Assembly (NCBI GenBank): GCA_034189225.1
Contig: JAXHVL010000021.1
Coordinates: 1-53,497, forward strand
Source of the DNA: JAXHTY01 sp034189225
Lineage (GTDB): Bacteria > Desulfobacterota > Desulfobacteria > Desulfobacterales > Desulfosudaceae
Reading direction: 5' to 3'
Length of the DNA: 53,497 nt
A model generated the notes under the pieces. That model worked only from the letters and a program-made list of their open reading frames with translations, was not told the DNA's origin and did no database searches. Position 1 is the first letter of the stretch; every line of letters starts with the position of its first letter. This document shows positions 1-7,584 of the stretch, in pieces. Made by a program: the position numbers and the translations under genes.

Positions 1-39
1 TGAACCTGAGAAAGATGGTAATTTCAAGACGGAGCATTA

Positions 40-57
40 ACGGGTCTGTAGACCCGT
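40..57. terminator. Short perfect palindrome downstream of the EPS operon
   Basis: ACGGGTCT and AGACCCGT face each other across two bases, just beyond the 3' end of the minus-strand polysaccharide operon. A second small hairpin (CGGCT-GAA-AGCCG) lies next to it at about 62-75. Neither is followed by a clear U-tract, so a terminator role is only a guess from position. Confidence 0.25.
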
Positions 58-80
58 ATCCCGGCTTTCAGCCGTTTGTT

Positions 81-373
81 TCAACCCATCCCGCCACAAA
101 GGCCGGGGTGGTTGTTGAGTTCCGCCGTCATGGCCGCATCCATCTGCTGCAGCATTTCATAAACCTGCCGCGCGGCTTAGTTTTTTGACAGCAGCCGCAA
201 AGCCCAGGCCCCAGGCCGTCCACCCGGATCATGACATTTTCCTGGATGTTGGGCCTGTCATCAAAAACAAACGGATTGTGAAGCGTGTTGCTGTAAAGCA
301 CCGCGCCCACAACAGCAATATCACTACGGGCGCTGATGATAAGGCTTTTCCCCGACTCATGCGCCACCCGCAT
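81..373 (-). pseudogene. Collapsed remnant of a membrane TPR protein (N-terminus joined to C-terminus)
   Basis: The first about 50 codons, from the ATG at 373, read like the start of the TMTC/PMT-like TPR membrane proteins: a hydrophobic stretch followed by NTLHNPFVFDDRPNIQEN. The frame then breaks near 215. In another frame the text resumes as ALRLLSKN, an in-frame TAA, then AARQVYEMLQQMDAAM, which looks like a C-terminal TPR helix pair, and stops at 81-83. The several hundred middle codons are missing. The start overlaps the end of wecB by 17 bp, as expected for the last gene of the operon. TPR proteins are common in exosortase loci. The internal deletion is inferred; a sequencing error alone cannot explain the missing length. 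Confidence 0.6.
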
Positions 374-1535
374 CCGCCAGTATATCGCATATCCGCTCTG
401 CTGCCCTGCCGTCCCACAGGGGCGGGCGGTTCACCGGGGATGGATTGCCTGCACCGGGTTCAAGGACCGCTGCGGCAGCCCGGAGAATGTCTTCTTTTCT
501 GTTGCCCACCAATTTGTTGGTGCCCATTTCAAGGGTGATGGGCCGTTCCGTGTTAAAGCGCAGGGTCAGGCAGGGGACGCCAATGGCCGTTGTCTCTTCC
601 TGAAGTCCGCCGGAGTCGGTCATCACCAGGGCCGCGTCCTTCCACAGGTACAGCGATTCCCGGAAACCCAGCGGGGGGAGCTGGATAATATGGGCCGAGA
701 GCTCCAGGCCGAAGGCCGCGATCTGTTTTTGGGCTCTGGGGTGTACCGGAAAAACAATGGGGATATCCCGGGCAATGGTGTTAAACGCCTGGATAATACC
801 CGTCAGTGCTTCCCTGGTATCGACGTTGGCAGGACGGTGCAGGGTTGCAAAAATATAACGATCCAGCCTGCGCTTGACACCATGTACGGAAAGGCGGGAG
901 GCCTCGATGGTTTCCAGCCGCTCGAGCTGATGAAAAAGATTATCGATCATCACATGGCCCACAAAGTGGATATGGTCCGGGTTTTTGCCTTCCTGAAGCA
1001 GATTGTCCACGCCGCTCTGTTCGGTAACGAAAAACCGGTCGCAGATGGCATCGGTGAGCATCCGGTTGATCTCCTCCGGCATGGCCATATCCCGGCTGCG
1101 CAGCCCGGCCTCCACATGGGCGACACGAATGCCCAGTTTTTTGGCCACAATGGTGCACGCCATGGTGGAGTTTACATCGCCCACCACGATGATCCAGTCG
1201 GGTTGATGGTTTGTGCAGAGCTGTTCAAAGGCGGTCATGATTTTGCCGGTCTGTTCGGCGTGGCTTCCCGAACCTGCCTCGAGAAACGCATCCGGCGTCG
1301 GCAGCTCCAGGTCATCAAAGAAAGACTGCGACATTGCATAGTCATAATGCTGCCCCGTGTGAATAATCCGGGCGGCGATGTTCCGGCTCTGGCAGGCCAC
1401 CCGCCAGATGGGCGCAATTTTCATGAAATTGGGCCTGGCCCCGGCCACCAGCATCATCTCCACGTTTGTTGTTCGGGTGTCGTTCATAAAGATCATTGTT
1501 CCTTGCGTTTTAAGTGTCTTCAGCCCGCTGGTCAT
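357..1535 (-). CDS. wecB: UDP-N-acetylglucosamine 2-epimerase (non-hydrolysing)
   Basis: Interconverts UDP-GlcNAc and UDP-ManNAc in the cytoplasm and so supplies ManNAc for the polysaccharide repeat unit. Family signatures are present: GARPNFMKIAPI near residues 32-43, HTGQHYDYAMSQ at 59-70, VVGDVNST at 117-124, HVEAGLRSRD at 140-149, and DSGGLQEE near 305. The 392-residue length is usual for the family. The first ATG overlaps the exosortase stop (ATGA), implying translational coupling. A second ATG 13 codons in has a better AAGGAA ribosome-binding site, so the real N-terminus may be shorter. It pairs with the WecG/TagA-type transferase two genes upstream, which probably uses the ManNAc-derived sugar. 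Confidence 0.93.
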   Translation of the reverse strand: MTSGLKTLKTQGTMIFMNDTRTTNVEMMLVAGARPNFMKIAPIWRVACQSRNIAARIIHTGQHYDYAMSQSFFDDLELPTPDAFLEAGSGSHAEQTGKIMTAFEQLCTNHQPDWIIVVGDVNSTMACTIVAKKLGIRVAHVEAGLRSRDMAMPEEINRMLTDAICDRFFVTEQSGVDNLLQEGKNPDHIHFVGHVMIDNLFHQLERLETIEASRLSVHGVKRRLDRYIFATLHRPANVDTREALTGIIQAFNTIARDIPIVFPVHPRAQKQIAAFGLELSAHIIQLPPLGFRESLYLWKDAALVMTDSGGLQEETTAIGVPCLTLRFNTERPITLEMGTNKLVGNRKEDILRAAAAVLEPGAGNPSPVNRPPLWDGRAAERICDILADAGGA

Positions 1536-3100
1536 TTGCCCGGCAGGTATTTATCCAGTACCGGCAAGGCCTTTCCAAGAAATCGGGCCATCCGGTTTTC
1601 CGCTGTATCAAGGGATTCTCCCGTCCCCACCGGTGTAATCACCCTGACAAGGGCGCCATCGGTCCGGCGTTTTGTCAGGTTGTCCCAGAAGGTATAGAGC
1701 TTCAGTTCATACGCGTTGACCAGGGTGCGTTCCCGGCATGGAAACCAGAAGTAAGCAAGCATCCGTGCTTCTCCCTGTTTGAGAATCACACGGGTCACCC
1801 GAAGCGGGGACTTCTCATAAGCGGGAATCTTGATTTTTGTTTCCTGCTTGTCGTGAAACCGCCATCCACCGCCCAGCAGGCAGGTTTCCGGCGAATGAAT
1901 GGACTCCCCCTTGCGCTGGGAAGCATACCACGCCACATAAAAATCGATTTCTGCGGTTGACGGCTTACGGTAAGTGATCTGAACATAATCGGTGAGATCC
2001 AGTCGTTCGATCACTCGGGGGCTCATTTTCTGGCGATAGCCGGACCATTGCCCCATAGTTTCCGGAAATGTGGCAAAATTTCCTGCCTCGGGAATGATCA
2101 TTCCCGCCTGTCCGCGGATGTGGGTGAAACCGGAAACAGCGAGGATTATCAAAAAGGCCGCGGCCAGTGGAACCGGCAGAAACCGGTCGGGCTGTTTTAC
2201 GGCATTGGTCTCCCGAACCCCGCCATTGACCGCATTGCCGGGAGGAGCGCTCTGCCTGCCGGTTTCAGATTTAGTCATCAGCAGCGTCAGTCCGAACATG
2301 ACCCCCGTGCCCACAAAAAACATTCCCCAGCCGGTAAGGTCGTGAATCGGTCCTTCTCCCATGGACGAATCCACCTCGCTGATCAGGTATCCAATAATGC
2401 CGATACGAATACCATTGAGCACCACTGCCAGGGGGATGGCGGAAAGCAGTATGACCAGGCGTTTCCACCATCTGTTTTTATAAAGGTAGGCCAGGAGCAG
2501 GGCCACAATGGCCATTGGGATAAGAGAGCGCAGGCCCGAACAGGCATCCACCACCTGGAGCTGTTCAACCCCCAGGTCCAGGACATTGCCTTTCTGGTAC
2601 ACGGGAATACCCATCAGCCGGAGCAATGCCGCGGATATTTTGGAAGACAGCAACTGCATGTGAATCGTGATTCGCGAATAGATGAAGCTGGGCGGCGGGA
2701 ATGCCGTTACCATAAAGCTGACGGGAATTGCAATAACGGAAAAACGTTTCCATCCGAATGCCGTCCAGCAGAGACCGAATACAACCAGAAACAAAGAAAG
2801 ATATTGAATGAGGAATTCGCCGCCGAATTCACCGAAGATGAACAGCAGCAGTCCCATGGCCACCGGCAACATACCCCAGGGGCTTGGGCGTGACACACGG
2901 GCAAAGAATTCATGACGGACCTCCCACAGCAGATAGACAATCACCAGGGGAATCAGATAACAATAATCAAAATCCTGCCGCGTCCAGTCCTTGAATATCA
3001 ACCGTTGCAGGGTCGAATGATACAGCAGACCGATCAGCAGAACGCTCAAACCGGCTTGCAGCCACCCGGCAGGCCGTATGTGGTTAAATAAGTCTTTCAC
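1532..3100 (-). CDS. Exosortase fused to a C-terminal EpsI domain
   Basis: A polytopic inner-membrane cysteine transpeptidase predicted to cleave C-terminally tagged surface proteins and link them to the cell-surface polysaccharide. The N-terminal 300 residues form about eight membrane helices carrying the exosortase triad in its usual contexts: Cys187 in DACSGLRSL, Arg232 in NGIRIGI, and His253 in PIHDLTGWG. Residues from about 310 form an extracytoplasmic EpsI-type domain with PETCLLGGGW and a conserved WFPCRERTLVNAYELK stretch. Exosortase-EpsI fusions are known, for example in XrtD-type systems; I cannot assign the subtype from sequence alone. It sits 8 bp after the WecG homologue. No protein with a recognisable PEP-CTERM or VPLPA-CTERM tail is in this window, so its substrates must be elsewhere. 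Confidence 0.92.
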   Translation of the reverse strand: MKDLFNHIRPAGWLQAGLSVLLIGLLYHSTLQRLIFKDWTRQDFDYCYLIPLVIVYLLWEVRHEFFARVSRPSPWGMLPVAMGLLLFIFGEFGGEFLIQYLSLFLVVFGLCWTAFGWKRFSVIAIPVSFMVTAFPPPSFIYSRITIHMQLLSSKISAALLRLMGIPVYQKGNVLDLGVEQLQVVDACSGLRSLIPMAIVALLLAYLYKNRWWKRLVILLSAIPLAVVLNGIRIGIIGYLISEVDSSMGEGPIHDLTGWGMFFVGTGVMFGLTLLMTKSETGRQSAPPGNAVNGGVRETNAVKQPDRFLPVPLAAAFLIILAVSGFTHIRGQAGMIIPEAGNFATFPETMGQWSGYRQKMSPRVIERLDLTDYVQITYRKPSTAEIDFYVAWYASQRKGESIHSPETCLLGGGWRFHDKQETKIKIPAYEKSPLRVTRVILKQGEARMLAYFWFPCRERTLVNAYELKLYTFWDNLTKRRTDGALVRVITPVGTGESLDTAENRMARFLGKALPVLDKYLPGK

Positions 3101-3108
3101 GTTTTTCC

Positions 3109-3870
3109 TTATCGATGGATTTTAATCATCATTTTTTCCAGCAGGACCTGGGAGGCAAATACCGGCAGCACGCGCTGCCGCTTCAGTCGCTTGGGGTCGG
3201 AGATGAGCCGGTAGAACCATTCCAGGCCCGTTTTGCAGAAAACCACTGGTGCCCGTTTCACATTCCCCGCAATTACGTCCAATGTGCCGCCGATCCCCTG
3301 GCAGGACCGAACGTGCTCCAGCCGGCTGCCATAGCGCGCCAGCCACTGTTCCTGCCGCGGAGACCCCAGGGCCAGAAAGAGAATGGCAGCGCCCGAGGCA
3401 TTAATGCGGTCGATCAGGTCGTCCATGCCCTCTGCCGGTACATACCCGTTGGACCGCCCCACGATCTGAATACCGGGAAACCGCTCCTGAAGGGTCTGAA
3501 CCGCTTTGGCATTCACTGTCTCCTCAGCCCCGTATATAAAAACCGGATATCCCTTTTCAGCGGCAAGCCGGCAGGTCTCCTGCATGAATTCGCATCCCGG
3601 CACCCGTTTGGCCGGTATTTTGTACAAAAGGCGGGCCGCCATAACAATGCCGATACCGTCCGGCAGCAGCAGATCCGCGGTTCTGTATTTTTCATACAGG
3701 ATCGGGTCTCCGGGAACCGAAAAATTTTTTTCCGGATTGGCGGCAAAAATGGTATGCACGCGATTGTCGCCCTCCACGAATTCAACGACCTTTTCCAGGG
3801 CGCTTTCCATGGTTACGTCATCCGCCCATATATTCAGAATGGGATAGCGTTTGGTGGTATTCATTGTCAT
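3109..3870 (-). CDS. WecG/TagA/CpsF family glycosyltransferase
   Basis: Predicted cytoplasmic or membrane-peripheral GT26 enzyme that adds an N-acetylmannosaminyl-type residue to a lipid-linked glycan intermediate. Signatures are clear: FAANPEKNF near residue 43, LLPDGIGIV near 69, RVPGCEF near 89, the GxPxxE-like turn FLALGSPRQEQWLARYG near 176, and GIGGTLDVIAGNVKRAP near 197. At 253 residues it is full length. It is followed by the exosortase-EpsI gene and wecB, which makes UDP-ManNAc, a fitting donor. The actual sugar is inferred from this pairing. About 190 bp without a recognisable gene separate it from the acyltransferase upstream. Confidence 0.9.
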   Translation of the reverse strand: MTMNTTKRYPILNIWADDVTMESALEKVVEFVEGDNRVHTIFAANPEKNFSVPGDPILYEKYRTADLLLPDGIGIVMAARLLYKIPAKRVPGCEFMQETCRLAAEKGYPVFIYGAEETVNAKAVQTLQERFPGIQIVGRSNGYVPAEGMDDLIDRINASGAAILFLALGSPRQEQWLARYGSRLEHVRSCQGIGGTLDVIAGNVKRAPVVFCKTGLEWFYRLISDPKRLKRQRVLPVFASQVLLEKMMIKIHR

Positions 3871-4057
3871 AGCGCCTGAGTGTTCTGCCTGGGGAACAGG
3901 GGAGGGAAAAGGGATGAAGAGGCCATGGCTGAATCAATGGTCGCTCTCTCCACGGTCGGGATAGGTACCAATATGGGATACCGGGCGATTTTTAAATATT
4001 CAGATGTAGCCCAGGCAATGTCGTATGGGTGAACGACCAGTTGAGGGGATGGATTGC

Positions 4058-4486
4058 TTATGACAGGTCCAGTTTTTTAATCTCTTTTGCCGGGTTCCCG
4101 GCATAAAGAAACCCCGCTGGAATACTTTTTGTAACAACGGAGCCTGCACCAACAATGCTGTTTTCTCCAATTGTTACATCAGGCATGACCACGGTATTGA
4201 CACCGATAAACACATTTTCACCGATTCGAATTGTACCTGTTCCGGTTTTATGCGTGTTCATTCGCTTGGTTGCCCCGTCATGGGAGAGGAGAACACAACC
4301 GTGTGTAATAACACTATTGTCACCAATAATGATGTTACCTCGTCTCGTGTCAATTTTTGCTCCCATGCTGATCATGCATTTTTTACCTATCCCTACACCC
4401 GCCAAGCGCAGCCATGCAATCCTGATGGTTCTGATAATATTGCCGACTCGCATCAGATATTTTCGAATCAATATGGAAGTGTTCAT
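4058..4486 (-). CDS. Hexapeptide-repeat acyltransferase (WcaF/serine acetyltransferase-like)
   Basis: Predicted O-acetyltransferase that decorates a sugar of the polysaccharide. From about residue 30 the protein is a left-handed parallel beta-helix of [LIV]-G-x4 repeats, for example IGKKCMISMGAKI, IIIGDNSVI, IRIGENVFIGVNTVV and IGENSIVGAGSVV, ending in a typical AGNPAKEI cap. The open frame continues upstream to a TTG at 4543. I chose the ATG at 4486 because GGAG lies 9-10 bases ahead of it and the upstream extension does not resemble the family. This gives 142 residues, short but reasonable for the group. Upstream at 4553 ends a GT4 gene. Confidence 0.82.
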   Translation of the reverse strand: MNTSILIRKYLMRVGNIIRTIRIAWLRLAGVGIGKKCMISMGAKIDTRRGNIIIGDNSVITHGCVLLSHDGATKRMNTHKTGTGTIRIGENVFIGVNTVVMPDVTIGENSIVGAGSVVTKSIPAGFLYAGNPAKEIKKLDLS

Positions 4487-4552
4487 TGTGCGGCATCTCC
4501 ATATCTTCAAAGGATAATGATGTCTCGGGAAAATACGTGTCAAGGATAAGAC

Positions 4553-5692
4553 TCAATGAGCCATGAACCACTTATCCGGCATCTCATCAAGCGTTTGATA
4601 GCAAACCGCTCGATAAATATCAATCAAGTATTCCGAGACAATCGTTGCAGAAAAATGGCTCATGGCATATGACCGATTGAAGTCCGATATACTTTTTCTC
4701 AGGTTTTCATCTTTTAAAAGGGTGTTGACGGCGTCTGCCACCTCACGGGGGTCTCCGTTATCAACCAGCAGTCCATGGCGACCGGGCAGGAAAAAATCAC
4801 GAATGCCCCCAACAGCCCGGGTCACAACCGGCAGGCCCGCGGCCATGGCTTCCAGCACGCAATTGGGCATACCTTCACCGTATCGGGTGGGGAATATAAA
4901 CAGGTTAGAACGGGCCATAAGGTCAAACTTGTCTGTTTCATTCAGGTATCCATGAAAGCAAAGGCCCTCGAGATGGCCATATTTTTTTTCAAGCATAGTT
5001 TTTTCAGGGCCGTCTCCCGCAACTGAAAGACGCAAATCCGGATGGTCATCTTTTAAGAGGCGGAAGGCGTCAATGGTTTCAAGCGGGCCTTTTTCTTTAA
5101 CCAGACGGGACATGAACATGAGTTGTTTATGACTGTCGCCGGGAGGAGAGGGCTCAGAAGCAAGGGATGTATCCACAATGGTGGATGTGATCATGATTTT
5201 GTGATCAATGCCGAGACTCTCGAGTTTTTTCTTGAATTCCGTCGCCAGTACCAGGGTCAGGTCTGCCCGGTTGAACACGGCACTAAAAATGGTTTTAAAA
5301 CGCTTGTGAATCAGACTCTCGATGCTGTTGTTCCATCCCCGCCAGAAAACAATGACTTTTTTGCCCATCAGTTTTGCCAGAAGCAGATACGCCCCGTTTC
5401 GGACAACATCGTGTGAATGCAGTGACGGGTTTAAATGGACCAGTTTGCAGTTGTTCCTGACAAGCGCAGACAAGAACTGGATTGGCTCGGTGATCATTGC
5501 AGCAAGAATGCCGATGCCGGAGCGTCCGCCGCCGTGCTCATAAAAGCGAATTTCTTTTACATCGGCCAGATACCGTTTGACAACACGATAGTAATTGCTG
5601 ACCCCGCCCAGGCAGGAGAGGGGAAGGATGGTGATCAGGACTTTCGGGGTACGGTCTTTGTTTGCCTGTTTGAGTTTTTGAAAAAGTTTCAT
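4553..5692 (-). CDS. Glycosyltransferase family 4
   Basis: A GT-B fold retaining glycosyltransferase that builds the polysaccharide repeat unit on a lipid carrier at the cytoplasmic face. N-terminal half: LGGVSNYYRVVKRYL acceptor-loop motif. C-terminal half: MSRLVKEKGPLETIDAF, LSVAGDGPEK, and the donor-binding E-x7-E motif in EGMPNCVLEAMAAGLPVVT. I use the ATG at 5692, preceded by AAGGA and 13 bp after the upstream stop. An earlier in-frame start at 5749 would overlap the previous gene. The donor sugar cannot be read from sequence. Confidence 0.88.
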   Translation of the reverse strand: MKLFQKLKQANKDRTPKVLITILPLSCLGGVSNYYRVVKRYLADVKEIRFYEHGGGRSGIGILAAMITEPIQFLSALVRNNCKLVHLNPSLHSHDVVRNGAYLLLAKLMGKKVIVFWRGWNNSIESLIHKRFKTIFSAVFNRADLTLVLATEFKKKLESLGIDHKIMITSTIVDTSLASEPSPPGDSHKQLMFMSRLVKEKGPLETIDAFRLLKDDHPDLRLSVAGDGPEKTMLEKKYGHLEGLCFHGYLNETDKFDLMARSNLFIFPTRYGEGMPNCVLEAMAAGLPVVTRAVGGIRDFFLPGRHGLLVDNGDPREVADAVNTLLKDENLRKSISDFNRSYAMSHFSATIVSEYLIDIYRAVCYQTLDEMPDKWFMAH

Positions 5693-5705
5693 TTTTTTTC
5701 CTTGT

Positions 5706-6818
5706 TTATTCGATGTTTGCAATGGTTTGAGAAGAGCAGACAGAAGCATAGACGTTCAGGTATCTGGCGTACATGGTTTCAATGGAATAGCCCTCGGCTT
5801 TTTCCAACGCATTGTGGGAGAGTTGCTTTCTCAAGAGGCCCCCGTTTATCAGTTTTTTGATTTTATCGGCCAGGTCCTGGACGTCCGATGGCCTGAAAAG
5901 CAATCCTGTTTTGCCGTCTTCTATCAGTTCAACAATACCGTCGGTGGCTGACGCAACAATGGGCAGGCCGGCGGCCATTGCCTCCATGATGACGATTCCC
6001 AGTCCTTCAAATCTCGACGGCAGTACAAATATATGAGAAGCAGTAAGCAGCGCCGGTACATCATCGCTTCCGCCAAGAAGGTGGACACAATCCTCCAACG
6101 CAAGATCATTGATCAGTTGCTGCAAAAGATTCCTGCTTACCCCCTCCCCCACAAAAAGGCATTCTATGGGAAAGCCGTCGGATTTCAGCCGGGAGATTGC
6201 ATGAATGAGCAGGTCCTGCCCCTTCTGGGCATGCGCCAGTTTGGCGACGCAGACCATGCGTATGGGAGGGTTGCGGAAAGCCGCCGCATGCTTGAATTTC
6301 TTAAGATTGATACCGTTATAGATGATGGTTGTTTTTCTTTTAAAATGTTCATTATCAGAGAAATCGTTTTTAACGGCATGGCTGATGGCAATGAATGCAT
6401 CAACTTGCTTTACCGCCAAATTTTTGATCATGAGGTCCCGAATGCCGGTGTTATACAAACGGGTATTATGAAGCGTGTATATCTTTTTGGCAGAAAGCCC
6501 TTGTGCGGCTAACCATGTGAAGAAGAATGATAACCTGTTATGCACATGAAGAATGTCCGGCTTGAGTTGCTTTATCGCTTTTCTGAGACGGAGTGCATAA
6601 AACGGAACCGTTCCGGCGTTTCCCGGAGGACGGTCAAGTAGGACGAGGTTGACGTTCAATTGCCGGATGCTGTGGACCAGTTCAGGGCGGTAATCGTGGT
6701 TAATGATGATTACGGAGAACGACGCATCTCTGCGCTCATGATTGACCTGCGCCAGGTCAACAATCAGTCGTTCGATCCCGCCAAAGGTAAATGAACTTAG
6801 AACGTGAACGATATTCAT
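5706..6818 (-). CDS. Glycosyltransferase family 4
   Basis: A second GT-B glycosyltransferase of 370 residues. The N-terminal motif FTFGGIERLIVDLAQ marks the acceptor side. VCVAKLAHAQKGQDLLIHA and CLFVGEGV start the nucleotide-sugar domain, and EGLGIVIMEAMAAGLPIVAS is the E-x7-E donor site. It acts in repeat-unit assembly together with the neighbouring transferases. Its first 62 bp overlap the end of the GT2 gene in another frame, an unusually long overlap that suggests tight translational coupling or a C-terminal extension of the upstream protein. The sugar specificity is not predictable. Confidence 0.9.
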   Translation of the reverse strand: MNIVHVLSSFTFGGIERLIVDLAQVNHERRDASFSVIIINHDYRPELVHSIRQLNVNLVLLDRPPGNAGTVPFYALRLRKAIKQLKPDILHVHNRLSFFFTWLAAQGLSAKKIYTLHNTRLYNTGIRDLMIKNLAVKQVDAFIAISHAVKNDFSDNEHFKRKTTIIYNGINLKKFKHAAAFRNPPIRMVCVAKLAHAQKGQDLLIHAISRLKSDGFPIECLFVGEGVSRNLLQQLINDLALEDCVHLLGGSDDVPALLTASHIFVLPSRFEGLGIVIMEAMAAGLPIVASATDGIVELIEDGKTGLLFRPSDVQDLADKIKKLINGGLLRKQLSHNALEKAEGYSIETMYARYLNVYASVCSSQTIANIE

Positions 6819-7572
6819 GGGGAAGGATTTTCTTAACCAGTACTTTCATTATGCGCCAATAGACGCGGCGTTTATTGGGGCTCAGGAATCCGGCGCCGTG
6901 TCTGGCTAGGGTTCTATTGATCTCCAGTAGAAATTTGAAATCCCCTGTCACGGTTTTGCATGCGTCGTGTCTTCTAAAGGATGCCGCAATGCAGGCCAGA
7001 TATGCCGCCTCATATTTTGACAGGATTTTAAGCCAGAGATCCAGGTCCATGCAGTAATGCAGGGATGTATCAAGAAAGCCGATTTCCTCCAGTGCCTGCC
7101 GCGAGTAAAAAGACCCCTGCTGATTAACGTAAAACCACTTATTCAGAAGATATTCAAAGTTAAACCCGGCAATACTTTTCTTGGTCCATAATATATTGTT
7201 GTGATCATCGAAATATTCGATATCGCCAAATGTCATACCAAGTTTCGGGTTGGTGCGAAAGGCCTGCACCGACCGTTCAACGATGCGTTCGTGTAATTTG
7301 TCATCGGAATTGATCCAGCCCATTATGTCCCCCCTGCCCAGACGAAATCCCTTATCAATGGCATCGGCCTGGCCTTTGTCTTTTTCTATGATAATTCGAC
7401 TGACACGGGGATGGTCTTTGTATTTTTCCAGAATGTTACGGGTATTGTCAGATGAGCAGGCGTCCAGAATTATATATTCAATGTCGTTATAGGTTTGATT
7501 GATAACACTTTGGATGGTGTCTTCGATATAGCCCCCCTGATTGTAAGACGGTGTTACGATTGTCACTAACAT
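6757..7572 (-). CDS. Glycosyltransferase family 2
   Basis: An inverting GT-A glycosyltransferase. It starts with VTIVTPSYNQGGYIEDTI, has the nucleotide-binding DACSSDNT near residue 50, and the metal-binding acidic motif in GWINSDDKLHE near residue 86. The middle GSFYSRQALEEIGFLD segment is typical of WcaA-like enzymes. At 271 residues it is complete. The C-terminus is basic (KKILPHEYRSRSKF), perhaps a membrane-facing surface. The gene ends inside the following GT4 gene (62-bp overlap) and begins 12 bp after the glycosidase-like gene. Confidence 0.9.
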   Translation of the reverse strand: MLVTIVTPSYNQGGYIEDTIQSVINQTYNDIEYIILDACSSDNTRNILEKYKDHPRVSRIIIEKDKGQADAIDKGFRLGRGDIMGWINSDDKLHERIVERSVQAFRTNPKLGMTFGDIEYFDDHNNILWTKKSIAGFNFEYLLNKWFYVNQQGSFYSRQALEEIGFLDTSLHYCMDLDLWLKILSKYEAAYLACIAASFRRHDACKTVTGDFKFLLEINRTLARHGAGFLSPNKRRVYWRIMKVLVKKILPHEYRSRSKFIYLWRDRTTDC

Positions 7573-7584
7573 TCTCGATCTCTT

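Noticed and set aside
336..1697. A 453-codon plus-strand open frame
   Set aside because: It is antisense to wecB and the exosortase gene, which have clear family motifs. The frame has no domain resemblance and is a by-product of codon bias.
3871..4057. A 62-codon minus-strand open stretch between the acyltransferase and WecG genes
   Set aside because: No start codon in a good context, no family likeness, and such lengths occur by chance.
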